Positions 16,288-25,196 of a DNA stretch of 64,000 nt are shown here, one piece after another. Below the pieces are notes generated by a model, which was given only the letters and a program-made list of their open reading frames with translations, ran no database searches and had not been told where the DNA came from. The position numbers and the translations under genes are program-made. Every line of letters starts with the position of its first letter. Position 1 is the stretch's first letter. This DNA comes from Bernardetiaceae bacterium (GTDB taxonomy: Bacteria > Bacteroidota > Bacteroidia > Cytophagales > Bernardetiaceae). The DNA is taken from contig JAFIER010000004.1 of the NCBI GenBank assembly GCA_020832465.1, positions 1-64,000 on the forward strand, written 5' to 3'.

Positions 16288-16357
16288 ATCATTGAATAAA
16301 ATTAACAAAGTATTCACTTTTTACCCCAAATATACTAAGCTATCCGCAACATTCAGC

Positions 16358-16540
16358 CATACGTCAAGTTGGTAAATCAACTTAGATAGTTTCAGCCTTC
16401 ACAGTTTTTAAAGCCGTAGCATAACGAAGCTGGTGCTTCGTACTACAGGCAGTAAAGATATTAGATGCCAAATTTTTAGAAATAACATTTCTGTCAGAAA
16501 TGTTATTTCTGACAGAATTTAGCAAAATTGTCGTACACCC
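16358..16540. repeat. Element 2 copy, long form with hairpin A
   Basis: It runs from ATACGTCAAGTTGGTAAATC to TTGTCGTACACCC. It contains an internal stretch with GAAGCTGGTGCTTCG and GATATTAGATGCC, also found in the copy at 28818, then hairpin A at 16478-16510. Confidence 0.7.
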
Positions 16541-16604
16541 CAACATATAAAACTTCTTATATCTGTATTTGTTTTGGCCTTTCGAACATAAACTTTATCG
16601 CTTT

Positions 16605-16728
16605 TCATACGCATAGACCTTCGCCAGCGAGAAGTAACATTTTTTAGAGAAATATTATTTCTAAGCCCATTTTTGTATAGCTTGGGGTTTGCAAAGCCTA
16701 CGCTATGCAAAAATGTATAGTAGTATGA
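16605..16728. repeat. Element 1 copy (hairpin A plus palindrome C)
   Basis: Ends TCATAC and GTAGTATGA. Damaged hairpin A at about 16628-16663, linker AAGCCC, then palindrome C with mismatched arms. The 530-bp gap between the NosL-like gene and the ABC exporter is almost entirely elements 2 and 1. Confidence 0.7.
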
Positions 16729-16819
16729 TTCCTAATCAAACTTTTCTTATTAGCTTGCGTTATACATAGGCTAAACTTTATTGTGCAATTGCTATTTTGA
16801 GCTATCTTAACGCTATACC

Positions 16820-18616
16820 ATGAAAGAACTCAGTAAATTAAATCCATACATTTATCGCTATAAATGGCATCTTTTGGGCGGTACGCTTTTCGTACTGCTT
16901 TCTTCTTTGTTTGCTATTATACCAGCACAAATTGTACGCTATGCGTTTGACCTGCTCGGCGAGACTATAGAAGTCTATCGCTTACACGCCGATTTTGAAG
17001 CACAAGGTGAGCTATATGAGCGTTTTGCTACTACGGTTTTGCTTTATGGCAGTATTATTATTGGTTTAGCACTATTGCGTGGTGTCGTTTTGTTTTTTCA
17101 AAGGCAGACTATCATTGTCATGTCCCGACATATTGAGTATGATTTAAAAAACGATATATATCTGCATTATCAATCCTTACCGCTGAGTTTTTACCGCAAG
17201 AATAATACTGGTGATTTGATGGCACGCATTTCTGAAGATGTCAGTCACGTGCGTATGTACTTAGGACCAGCCATTATGTATAGCATCAACACGATTGGTA
17301 CTTTTGTGCTTGTTATTGCTTATATGCTGACTATCAATGTCAAACTTACATTTTTTGCACTCTTACCCCTGCCTGTGCTTTCTGTGAGTATTTATTATGT
17401 CAATAACATTATCAATCAGCGTTCGACGGCATTACAAAAAAGTCTTTCTTCGCTTACTACTTTTGTGCAGGAGTCCTTCTCTGGTATTCGGGTTGTCAAA
17501 GCATTTACAAGAGAAAAGGATTTGTCTTCAAAATTTTTATTTGAAGCGAATACTTACAAAGGCAGAGCTTTAGATTTGGTAAAAGTAGAAGCTCTTTTTT
17601 TTCCTTTGATTGTAGCTCTTATCGGATTGAGCACGGTGCTTACAGTATATGTAGGTGGTCTTGAAATCATGGCAGGACGCATAACAGCGGGCAATATTGC
17701 TGAGTTTATTATTTATGTGAATATGCTAACTTGGCCTGTAACATCTGTGGGCTGGGTAACGAGTATAATTCAGCGTGCCGCTGCTTCTCAAGCGCGTATT
17801 AATGAGTTTTTGGATACGCCCAATCATATTGTATCGGTAGAAAATCAGCCCGCTACGGATATTCAAGGTCGCATATACTTCAATGATGTAAGTTTTGTTT
17901 ATCCAGAATCAGGGATAGAGGCGCTTCAAAATATAAGTTTTGAAATTTCGCCTGGTGAAACCTTAGCCATTTTAGGGACTACAGGCTCCGGTAAATCTAC
18001 GATTGCTAATCTTATTTCTCGTATGTATGAACCCACAAAAGGAGTAATTCATATTGATGAGAAGCCTATTGAGGTTTATAATGTACAATCCCTACGTGCG
18101 CAAATTGCTTATGTACCACAAGATGTATTTCTTTTTTCAGACAGCCTCAGAGAAAATGTAACTTTTGGAATGAGCGAAGGTAGCGTTTCGGAAGCACAGG
18201 TTATACAAGCAGTAAGTGATGCTGATTTGTATCAAAATATTCTTGACTTTCCAAGGGGCTTAGATACAGAACTTGGAGAGCGGGGCATTACACTCTCTGG
18301 GGGGCAGAAGCAGCGCCTAAGTATTGCAAGGGCGATTGTTAGAAATCCTAAAATTCTTGTCCTTGATGATTGCTTATCGGCAGTAGATACCAAAACTGAA
18401 AACAAAATCTTGAACAATATGCAACGCATTATGAAAGGACGAACCGCTATAATTATTTCGCATAGGGTTTCATCAGCACAGCTGGCGGATAAAATTATTG
18501 TCCTTGATGACGGAAAAATCGTCGAAGAAGGAAAGCATGAGCAACTTTTGCAATCCAATGGCATATACAAAGAGCTCTACGAAAAACAACTCGAGACCGA
18601 AGTCAAAGTCAGTTAA
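16820..18616 (+). CDS. ABC exporter, fused permease-ATPase (MsbA/MDR type)
   Basis: Half-transporter: six membrane spans in residues about 15-310 and an ATPase domain from about 340. Walker A is GTTGSGKST, signature LSGGQKQRLS, Walker B ILVLDDCLSAVD, with a histidine in IIISHRVS. The coupling region PLSFYRKNNTGDLMARI is typical of lipid and drug exporters. Whether it moves lipid A, another lipid or a drug cannot be decided. It works as a homodimer or with a partner not seen here. It converges with the DUF423 gene 12 bp away. Confidence 0.92.
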   Translation: MKELSKLNPYIYRYKWHLLGGTLFVLLSSLFAIIPAQIVRYAFDLLGETIEVYRLHADFEAQGELYERFATTVLLYGSIIIGLALLRGVVLFFQRQTIIVMSRHIEYDLKNDIYLHYQSLPLSFYRKNNTGDLMARISEDVSHVRMYLGPAIMYSINTIGTFVLVIAYMLTINVKLTFFALLPLPVLSVSIYYVNNIINQRSTALQKSLSSLTTFVQESFSGIRVVKAFTREKDLSSKFLFEANTYKGRALDLVKVEALFFPLIVALIGLSTVLTVYVGGLEIMAGRITAGNIAEFIIYVNMLTWPVTSVGWVTSIIQRAAASQARINEFLDTPNHIVSVENQPATDIQGRIYFNDVSFVYPESGIEALQNISFEISPGETLAILGTTGSGKSTIANLISRMYEPTKGVIHIDEKPIEVYNVQSLRAQIAYVPQDVFLFSDSLRENVTFGMSEGSVSEAQVIQAVSDADLYQNILDFPRGLDTELGERGITLSGGQKQRLSIARAIVRNPKILVLDDCLSAVDTKTENKILNNMQRIMKGRTAIIISHRVSSAQLADKIIVLDDGKIVEEGKHEQLLQSNGIYKELYEKQLETEVKVS

Positions 18617-18628
18617 GCACAATATACT

Positions 18629-19003
18629 TTACGCACGGTATAGGCTAAGACCCGTTGTGCACCAGCCCAAAATAAGCAATACACCACCAATTGGCGTAAT
18701 TGCGCCAAGCCAAGTTATGCCTGTCAGGCAGAGCAGGTATAGCGTCCCGCTAAAAATAAGCGTTCCGATGAGCATAAACCAAGCGGCGAGGTTCAATAGT
18801 TTATTTTGTTTTTGCCAGTGTGCAAACCCGATACCCATAAGGGCAAAAGTATGATAAAAATGATAGCGAGAGGCTGTATGAAAAGTTTCTAATCGCCCGC
18901 TTTGGCGTAGCATTTCATCAAGTGCATGCGCACCGAATGCACCTATAGCTACTGCTGCTGCGCCGAGTAGGCAAGCAATCAAAAGAATGGTTTTGGCTTT
19001 CAT
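18629..19003 (-). CDS. DUF423 small membrane protein
   Basis: About 124 residues with four membrane spans. The DUF423 (YgdD-like) signatures are present: AIGAFGAHAL near residue 22, FHTASRYHFYHTFALMGIG, FSGTLYLLCLTG and PIGGVLLILGW. Function is unknown. The ATG at 19003 begins the first span; the 32 residues ahead of it in the open frame are not family-like. Confidence 0.9.
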   Translation of the reverse strand: MKAKTILLIACLLGAAAVAIGAFGAHALDEMLRQSGRLETFHTASRYHFYHTFALMGIGFAHWQKQNKLLNLAAWFMLIGTLIFSGTLYLLCLTGITWLGAITPIGGVLLILGWCTTGLSLYRA

Positions 19004-19077
19004 AATGATTTGATTATATGAAAATTCAGAGGTCTGCAAAGCAGGTGGTTTAAAATTCAATATACACAATAAAACGC

Positions 19078-19139
19078 AAAAAGACAACCGCTCAAGCAAT
19101 CTATAATGAAAACATCATAAGGCTCGGGGTTGTCTTTTT
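19078..19139 (-). terminator. Terminator-like hairpin after the rpmH cluster
   Basis: AAAAAGACAACC (19078-19089) is fully complementary to GGTTGTCTTTTT (19128-19139), so it can act in either direction. The loop is long (38 nt). It follows the small basic ORF on the minus strand. Confidence 0.6.
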
Positions 19140-19189
19140 CTACTTGCATATTGTAGCATAGCAAAAGGCATAAAAGTCTGAAAAAAAAA

Positions 19190-19327
19190 TTAGTTTTCAG
19201 AAGACTGCTTTGCAGTAGTGCGTCTTTCTACACGTGCCGCTGTGATTTCGGCAGCTTTGATTTGCGCAGCATGATAATTGAGTTGTTCCTTATTTTTAAG
19301 GATTTTTTTGGCTACTCTTTTTCTCAT
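19190..19327 (-). CDS. Small basic protein downstream of rpmH
   Basis: A 45-residue ORF beginning MRKRVAKKILKNKEQLNY with Ala/Glu/Lys-rich helical sequence after it. It lies 73 bp after rpmH on the same strand and before the hairpin at 19078-19139, so it is probably co-transcribed. From memory, similar short KRVAKKILKN proteins occur in other Bacteroidota, which supports a real gene. No function is known; the charge suggests RNA or ribosome contact. Confidence 0.6.
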   Translation of the reverse strand: MRKRVAKKILKNKEQLNYHAAQIKAAEITAARVERRTTAKQSSEN

Positions 19328-19400
19328 GATTTCTTGGGAGTTTAGGCAAAATGAATAAATGCTTATAAAATAAAGGCAGTAATAAAAGCCAATAAGTGTT

Positions 19401-19556
19401 TTATTTATGCGGACGCTCGTCCGATACACTTAACTTTTTTCTACCTTTTTTACGACGGCGTGCCAATACGGCTCTGCCGTTTGCTGATGCCATACGCTCA
19501 CGGAAACCGTGTTTGTTCTTGCGCTTGCGGCGCGAAGGTTGGAATGTTCGTTTCAT
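19401..19556 (-). CDS. rpmH: 50S ribosomal protein L34
   Basis: A 51-residue protein starting [20 protein letters not shown], with [21 protein letters not shown] after it: the L34 family from end to end. It is part of the large ribosomal subunit near the 23S core. The C-terminal tail SVSDERPHK is the longer Bacteroidota form. It is too short for ordinary ORF cut-offs. The common rpmH neighbours rnpA and dnaA are not adjacent here. Confidence 0.97.
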   Translation of the reverse strand: MKRTFQPSRRKRKNKHGFRERMASANGRAVLARRRKKGRKKLSVSDERPHK

Positions 19557-19723
19557 AATAACGTCTTTATTTGTACTTGATACGTATGTTTCTCAAAAGA
19601 ACAGCAAAATTAGTAGTAATTTTTTGAAAAAGCAAATTCTAAAACCTTTTTATTCAAAGTTTTTGCTTCTTGGGTATGCAAATACAATAAATTAGCATAC
19701 AGCCCGCTCATAGGGGCTTCTTT

Positions 19724-20263
19724 TTAAAATGGAGATTGATAAGAGTTTTTCAAAAAGTCGTCCCATTTTTCTTTTTTATGTAGGTCGTTGGCAAAATAAT
19801 AAAGCATAGGGTGCAACTCTTCGGGTTTGCGATAGCCTGGTAAGGGCTGAATCATATTAAATTTTTCGTCTAAGAAAACAACCGTAGGGTAAGACATTCT
19901 TCCGTTGAGCAGGGCGGCTGCAAGTTCGTGTACGCCTCTTTTGCCTTGATCTTCTAAAAAATTAAAAGTTTGGTCTCCGAGTATAACTTTTGCTTTTTGC
20001 TCGGCATTAAATTTGACAGCATAATAATCGCCACTTAATAGTTTGCGAATTTCGCTGTCGCTAAATGTATTTTTATCCATTTTGCGACACCAGCCACACC
20101 AGTCGGTATAAACATCGATAAAAATTTTGCGTGGATTTTCTTGCGTGCGTGTATATGCTTCCTCTATACTAAGCCATTCAACATCCTGTGATTGAACAGC
20201 TGGGCTTAGAAGAGCGAGCATAAAAAACAGGAAAAAGCAGTTTGCATATATCCTTATTTGCAT
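19724..20263 (-). CDS. Periplasmic thioredoxin-like protein (CGWC)
   Basis: Signal peptide (MQIRIYANCFFLFFMLALLS, cut near AVQSQ) and one thioredoxin fold of the DUF255/thioredoxin_7 type. The active site is WCGWC (Cys56, Cys59) after IFIDVYTDW, and the cis-proline loop is MSYPTVVFL. Probably a periplasmic disulfide reductant or isomerase. The ATG at 20263 is chosen because it begins the signal peptide; the frame extends 18 codons upstream. Confidence 0.87.
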   Translation of the reverse strand: MQIRIYANCFFLFFMLALLSPAVQSQDVEWLSIEEAYTRTQENPRKIFIDVYTDWCGWCRKMDKNTFSDSEIRKLLSGDYYAVKFNAEQKAKVILGDQTFNFLEDQGKRGVHELAAALLNGRMSYPTVVFLDEKFNMIQPLPGYRKPEELHPMLYYFANDLHKKEKWDDFLKNSYQSPF

Positions 20264-20455
20264 ATTTTGAAATGATTTAAGTTTGGTGTATAAAACCTCA
20301 CTATGTTGTGAGTTCATAAAATTTGTAAGTACAAAAAACAGGCATTTTTGTGCTTAAAGCACTATTATGCACTTTATTTTGTTTAAAAATAACAAATACT
20401 TGCAACATTTGACAAAATAATGCGGTCTTTTTTCTGAATTGATATTAAAAGTTGT

Positions 20456-20463
20456 TATTTTTG
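20456..20463 (+). promoter_or_regulatory. -7 element TATTTTTG of the PKD lipoprotein gene
   Basis: Exact TAnnTTTG match, 36 bp before the ATG at 20499. Confidence 0.6.
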
Positions 20464-20498
20464 CACTTTATCAAAAACATTTTAGATTTCAATAAAAT

Positions 20499-21275
20499 AT
20501 GATTATCCAAAAACAAATTTCTGCCTTCATACTGCTCCTGAGTTTAGGCTTGGGCTTAGTAAGCTGCGGTGGCGATAGCGAAGGTAACGGAGACGATCCT
20601 ACGCCCACCCAACTGCTCCCACAAGTACGCATCAATATGCCCCAGCGCGATACACTTGTCTATACAGGCGTAACGATACTTTTTACAGCTACTTCTCAAA
20701 ATCAAGTTGATGAGTATCAATGGGCTGTAAATGGCACGCCTGTCGAAGGTGATAGAGATGATAACAGATATAGCTATTCGCATAACTTTAACCAAGTGGG
20801 TGAGTTTACAGTATCTATATCAGTAACCAACGAAAGAGGAACGATAGAAAATAGCCGAGTCGTTAGAGTAGAAAATCCACCTATTTCGCGTGAAGATTTG
20901 CTCACTGGCGGCAGTAGCAAGCGTTGGAACTACGATAAAATATTGCTCAATAATCAAGGCTCGAATTTATTAAGGTCTTATGAAACGGATAATTCGCTTG
21001 TGATTTATAAAGACGTACAAGTAAACGACCTTGGAAGAAACTATCGCTTGTTTTTTGACCCAGGTAGCAACCGTACAATCCCGAGAGACCCTATACCGGG
21101 CGAGGAACAAGAAGTATATGGCAATTGGCAGTTTTTGGCAGATGGACGTTTGTTAGAACTCCGTCCCATATTTTCTGACCCTATGACTGTAGTCGAAATT
21201 ACAGAAACTAACTTAGTTATTTCTATTCGCTCTACGAACACGGCAAGCATTTACTATTATTTTAAAGCCAATTAA
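20499..21275 (+). CDS. Lipoprotein with a PKD-like domain
   Basis: The signal peptide ends GLVSC (Cys23). Residues about 45-125 form a PKD-type Ig fold (DEYQWAVNGTPVEG, NQVGEFTVSISVTNERG). Residues about 130-258 begin LLTGGSSKRWNYDKI and end in short beta strands, resembling the lipocalin-like domain often fused to PKD modules in Bacteroidota surface lipoproteins. Function is unknown; a cell-surface role is likely. It is followed by a hairpin A with a T tract that should end its transcript. Confidence 0.82.
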   Translation: MIIQKQISAFILLLSLGLGLVSCGGDSEGNGDDPTPTQLLPQVRINMPQRDTLVYTGVTILFTATSQNQVDEYQWAVNGTPVEGDRDDNRYSYSHNFNQVGEFTVSISVTNERGTIENSRVVRVENPPISREDLLTGGSSKRWNYDKILLNNQGSNLLRSYETDNSLVIYKDVQVNDLGRNYRLFFDPGSNRTIPRDPIPGEEQEVYGNWQFLADGRLLELRPIFSDPMTVVEITETNLVISIRSTNTASIYYYFKAN

Positions 21276-21304
21276 ATCAAGGGCTAAAATAGGTTTATAA
21301 AAAC

Positions 21305-21342
21305 AAAAAAATAACATTTCTCAAAGAAATGTTATTTTTTTT
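21305..21342 (+). terminator. Hairpin A copy acting as a terminator
   Basis: AAAATAACATTTCT and its complement with a CAA loop, followed directly by TTTTTTTTG, 30 bp after the PKD gene. It is the one copy of hairpin A with a proper U tract. Confidence 0.75.
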
Positions 21343-21401
21343 GTGCCTAATTTTTTGTGCATAAAAAGAGGCTAAAAGCCTCAAAATTTGATAAAATGTT
21401 G

Positions 21402-21409
21402 TATTTTTG
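21402..21409 (+). promoter_or_regulatory. -7 element TATTTTTG of the cysteine desulfurase gene
   Basis: Exact match 50 bp before the ATG at 21459. It lies downstream of the alternative ATG at 21357, which is therefore not used. Confidence 0.65.
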
Positions 21410-21458
21410 CACCAGCAATAACTTACTGATAAATAACCATTTACTTGTATTTGCATCT

Positions 21459-22625
21459 ATGAGTCATCAAACTAACACACGAGTTTATCTCGATAACGCC
21501 GCAACTACAGCACTTGATCCAAGAGTGTTGGAAGAGATGTTGCCTTATTTTACTACGCACTTTGGTAACCCCTCTTCTATCCATGCAGATGGTAGCAGAG
21601 TGCGCTCGGCAATAGAAAAAAGCCGTAAAAAAGTAGCAGAGTTGCTTAATACTTCTCCTTCTGAAATATTTTTTACCTCAGGGGGCACCGAGTCGGATAA
21701 TACAGCCTTACGCTGCGCTACTAAATCACATCAAATTCAGTATATTATCACCAGCCCACTCGAGCATCATGCCGTATTGCATACAGCAGAAGACTTGGAA
21801 AAAGCAGGGCAGGTAAAATTACTTTACGTCGCACATGACGAAAAAGGCAATATTGACTTAGCAGATTTAGCGCGTTTGCTCTCGAAGCACCCTAAAGCCT
21901 TAGTATCGCTTATGCACGCCAACAATGAAATTGGTAATATCTTAGATTGGCAAATCGTAGGCGAGCTTTGTGCGCAATACGGTGCAGTTTTTCATTCTGA
22001 TACCGTCCAGACTGTGGGGCACTATCCCATAGATTTGCAAGAGGTCGATGTGCATTTGATTGCCGGTGCAGCGCATAAATTTTATGGACCCAAAGGTGTT
22101 GGATTTATGTACATACGTCAAGATGCGCAAATCTGTCCTTATGTTACTGGCGGTGCGCAGGAGCGAAATATGCGAGGCGGTACAGAAAATATTTACGGTA
22201 TTGTAGGGCTGGCTAAGGCTTTAGAGTTATGCCTTGCCGAGCGCGAGGCAAACTATAAGCATATTTTTGCACTCAAAACCTATATGATTGAAAAGCTATG
22301 CCACGTCTTTAAAGATGCGCAGTTCAATGGTGAATCCCAAGACCCTAAAAAGAGTTCTTATAAAGTCTTGAATGTAAGCCTTCCTAAATATGAGCTCAGC
22401 GATATGTTGCTTTTCAACCTCGATATTCAAGGTATTTCTGCTTCAGGTGGAAGTGCCTGCTCGAGTGGCTCAAGCTTAGGTTCTCATGTTTTGCGTGCCT
22501 TACAGGCAAATCCAGAACGCACGTCTATTCGTTTTTCTTTTGGCAAAGATAACCGCAAAGAAGATATTGATTTTACCGTAGCCAAACTTGCCGAAATTTA
22601 CGAAATAGAAAATGCAAGTGTATAG
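21459..22625 (+). CDS. Cysteine desulfurase (NifS/IscS class)
   Basis: PLP enzyme taking sulfur from cysteine for Fe-S clusters or thio-modified tRNA. The start MSHQTNTRVYLDNAATTALDP is family-standard. The PLP lysine lies in AGAAHKFYGPKGVG, the nucleotide-binding histidine in SPLEHHAVL and the catalytic cysteine in SGGSACSSGSSLGSHVL. Length is 388. It is not beside iscU, suf genes or mnmA, so its sulfur acceptor is not shown by context. Confidence 0.94.
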   Translation: MSHQTNTRVYLDNAATTALDPRVLEEMLPYFTTHFGNPSSIHADGSRVRSAIEKSRKKVAELLNTSPSEIFFTSGGTESDNTALRCATKSHQIQYIITSPLEHHAVLHTAEDLEKAGQVKLLYVAHDEKGNIDLADLARLLSKHPKALVSLMHANNEIGNILDWQIVGELCAQYGAVFHSDTVQTVGHYPIDLQEVDVHLIAGAAHKFYGPKGVGFMYIRQDAQICPYVTGGAQERNMRGGTENIYGIVGLAKALELCLAEREANYKHIFALKTYMIEKLCHVFKDAQFNGESQDPKKSSYKVLNVSLPKYELSDMLLFNLDIQGISASGGSACSSGSSLGSHVLRALQANPERTSIRFSFGKDNRKEDIDFTVAKLAEIYEIENASV

Positions 22626-22810
22626 CATACTTACAGCACTTCTACTCATAAAATAGTCTTCTATAGGGCTGATGCTGTTACGGATATAGCGCAGGGGCTA
22701 CCTGAAAACAATATTTTTCAACGCATTCATAGCCTATTTCATAACATACTATGATACATTTTACCATAGCATCGTGGGGTTTATAGTGCAGTCAGCAGAT
22801 ATTTAATAAA

Positions 22811-22854
22811 ATTTTAGCACTAACAAGTTCTGCCAGAACTGTTAGTGCTAAAAT
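22811..22854. repeat. Extended hairpin B between convergent genes
   Basis: ATTTTAGCACTAAC and GTTAGTGCTAAAAT arms with AGTTCTGCCAGAACT inside and one bulged base. The upstream AGTGCAGTCAGCAGATATTTAATAA is repeated at 46907-46933 beside another hairpin. It could terminate the outer-membrane protein transcript. Confidence 0.65.
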
Positions 22855-22861
22855 GAGTTTT

Positions 22862-24178
22862 TTACTCATAACGGCGGCGCACAAACCATCTATCTAAGAT
22901 AGTCAAGCCGAGTGAAATTCTTACATAGCGTTCTCTTACAAGTCCATTTTCAAGCGTACCTCTTTGCCCTACGGCGGCGGCAATATTTAACCCTGAGAAA
23001 CTTGAGCGTGCTGGTAGTGTAATGCCAGCATGCAAAGATAAGTTATCGATGTGTTGCCCCCGCAGCATAATAGCACTTCTTTCGTATCGCAAACCAGCTC
23101 TATAAGTAGTGCGCGATAAGATTGAGGTTGCTCTTACATTGGGAATAAGCTCACCGCCAAATGCGATGGTTACGGCTTGCTGAAGGCTATCATTCGGGAT
23201 TTTACTATCGCTATATTCTGCCCAATTTTCTAAGGATACGTCTATACCAATGGTATAAGCCGAGCGTTTTTGTGTGCGCGCCACTTCCTCAATAGGGCGT
23301 TGTAGGCTTATGCCTAATCGCCATGAAGAGGGTATTTGGATGCTGCCGGCGTTATTACTAAAAAGTGTATCGCTTTCTAATAATGCTTCATCAAAAAGTT
23401 TGCGTTGAAAGGCACGAAACTCCGTAGTTTTGAGCGAAGTGCCGAGTGCATAAGTTACGCCAAGGTTGATAAAAGAGTGGCTTGCTTTGCCTGCGGGCTT
23501 GAACCTATAATGCAAACCGCCTTCAAATGAAAAATCACTGACATTGCGCCTATCTAATAGTTCTATGATAAACTCATTTTGTCCGTCGTCTAAGATAGAT
23601 TGTGTTCTATCTCTCAAAAATCCAAAGTTGTAATTAGCGCGCACGCCTACGGAAAGTTCTTTCCAAATCTTTGCCCCTGTATTGAAGTATAATTGTGAAA
23701 TTCCGCCTTCACCCTGGTTTTCAAAACGTGTAAATACTTGGGTTCTGGGTAAATAAGCCGTTTCTATATTGGCATAAGAAATGACCGTAGCGGCTTGAAA
23801 GCCTAATCCTATTGTCCATTTAGGAGAGACGGGGAATGCAAAAGCTACAGATGCAAGGTTGCCTGAGAAATCTGTAAACTGTGCGTCTTGCCCTTCTAAA
23901 TTTTTATACTCGCTTGTAATGGCAGCTTCGAAAGTAGTCAGTGAGTTGAACCTTAGCAAAGCGGGGTTTTGGGAGTTAAGGTGTTTGCTATTAGGGTTGC
24001 TAATGCCTAAGCCTCCCATAGCAAAATTGGGTAGCGACATAGATTGCGCATTAAGCCCCACGCCTATGCGCGAATAAGGAGATTGCGCCAGCTGTGCCAT
24101 AGCAAAACTACTTGGTAAGAAGAGTAACACCATAGCAAAGATAACGACTTGAACGATACGAAAAAAGAATGATAACAC
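22862..24178 (-). CDS. Outer-membrane beta-barrel protein (SPYSRIG type)
   Basis: Signal peptide (cut near AMAQL), then QSPYSRIGVGLNAQ, the N-terminal signature of a Bacteroidota outer-membrane protein family often found beside coaX. The rest is alternating short beta strands (FALGSP- and FINLGVTYALG-type) ending ISLGLTILDRWFVRRRYE. It resembles FadL/OMPP1-like barrels in layout; the substrate is unknown. It follows coaX by 77 bp on the same strand and is likely co-transcribed. Confidence 0.8.
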   Translation of the reverse strand: MLSFFFRIVQVVIFAMVLLFLPSSFAMAQLAQSPYSRIGVGLNAQSMSLPNFAMGGLGISNPNSKHLNSQNPALLRFNSLTTFEAAITSEYKNLEGQDAQFTDFSGNLASVAFAFPVSPKWTIGLGFQAATVISYANIETAYLPRTQVFTRFENQGEGGISQLYFNTGAKIWKELSVGVRANYNFGFLRDRTQSILDDGQNEFIIELLDRRNVSDFSFEGGLHYRFKPAGKASHSFINLGVTYALGTSLKTTEFRAFQRKLFDEALLESDTLFSNNAGSIQIPSSWRLGISLQRPIEEVARTQKRSAYTIGIDVSLENWAEYSDSKIPNDSLQQAVTIAFGGELIPNVRATSILSRTTYRAGLRYERSAIMLRGQHIDNLSLHAGITLPARSSFSGLNIAAAVGQRGTLENGLVRERYVRISLGLTILDRWFVRRRYE

Positions 24179-24255
24179 GGGTCTAAATAGTTTTAATGAA
24201 TATAAATATGCAGATGCTTAAATTTTATTTGCAGTCCAATAAAGAAAGCGTATGT

Positions 24256-25008
24256 TTAATAAGGGGGTTGTGGCAGTTTTTGATGTTGTAATACCGCAGC
24301 TAATCCCTTCAATACCAGATGCACTTCTTTGTATAAGTGTACAAAGTTGGGTGTTTTTATTTTTTTCTCAAAAAAATCAGCATCACCACCGCAAAGAATA
24401 ACGTTAAAGTTTCTATAATTGCCTTTATAGGCTTCTATTTGGGCTTGTATTTCTCCAATGATACCACGCACTACACCAATTTGCATGGATTCTTGTGTAT
24501 CTCCGCCTTCGAGGGGAAGCGTAGTATTAGGCGTTGGCACTAATGGCAACTTGGCTGTAAGTCGGTGCATAGCCTCGAAGCGCATGCGCAAGCCAGGCGA
24601 TATGCTCCCACCTTTATAGATTTTTTCAATAGTAATGAAGTCATAAGTAATACAGCTACCCGCATCAATAACTAAATTGTGTGCTTTGGGGAATATAGCT
24701 TGTGCGCCTATGACTGCCGCTAAGCGGTCAGTGCCGAGCTGCTCAGGTTTGCGGTATTGATTCTGTATCGGAATATCCGTATCCGATTTTAACCAAAGCA
24801 AAGGTGCTATGCGCTCAAGTGCTTCTGTCCAGATAGCATCATCAGCCCTTACCGAAGTGGCTACGATATGCGTAGGTTGGCGCAACCTGGCGAGTTGCTG
24901 TATATCAGTCAAAGTAATTTGTGTATCGACTGAAGTAAGTATGCCATTTTCGAAATAGCCAATTTTAGCTAAGCTATTACCGATATCTACTGCCCAGATG
25001 CTTGCCAT
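24256..25008 (-). CDS. coaX: Type III pantothenate kinase
   Basis: First enzyme of coenzyme A synthesis from pantothenate, of the ASKHA fold. The phosphate-1 loop is DIGNSLAKIG at the N-terminus, GTDRLAAVIGA is in the middle and DAGSCITYDFI follows. Gly-rich motifs near the C-terminus (LCGGDADFF) complete the fold. Length 250 is normal. The gene has a TAATTTTG -7 box on the minus strand and precedes the outer-membrane protein gene, a synteny that recurs in the phylum. Confidence 0.95.
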   Translation of the reverse strand: MASIWAVDIGNSLAKIGYFENGILTSVDTQITLTDIQQLARLRQPTHIVATSVRADDAIWTEALERIAPLLWLKSDTDIPIQNQYRKPEQLGTDRLAAVIGAQAIFPKAHNLVIDAGSCITYDFITIEKIYKGGSISPGLRMRFEAMHRLTAKLPLVPTPNTTLPLEGGDTQESMQIGVVRGIIGEIQAQIEAYKGNYRNFNVILCGGDADFFEKKIKTPNFVHLYKEVHLVLKGLAAVLQHQKLPQPPY

Positions 25009-25097
25009 GATTTATACACTTCTTTTTTTGAATCAAGGAACTTATTTTCAGACCGCTAAATTCTGAATAAAAAACGTACTTTCAATATAAATTGCTG

Positions 25098-25105
25098 CAA
25101 AATTA
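25098..25105 (-). promoter_or_regulatory. -7 element TAATTTTG of coaX
   Basis: Exact TAnnTTTG match on the minus strand, 90 bp before the coaX ATG. Confidence 0.55.
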
Positions 25106-25196
25106 CAAATTATAAGGTTTTCTTTGCACAATATTGAAAAGCATTGTTTATATTGTAAGTTGTTTGAATCCTACACAAAAAATCAAAGCCCGCAGT

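Noticed and set aside
18498-18854. 118-codon plus-strand frame over the exporter end and the DUF423 gene
   Set aside because: It is a shadow in another frame of two well-supported genes.
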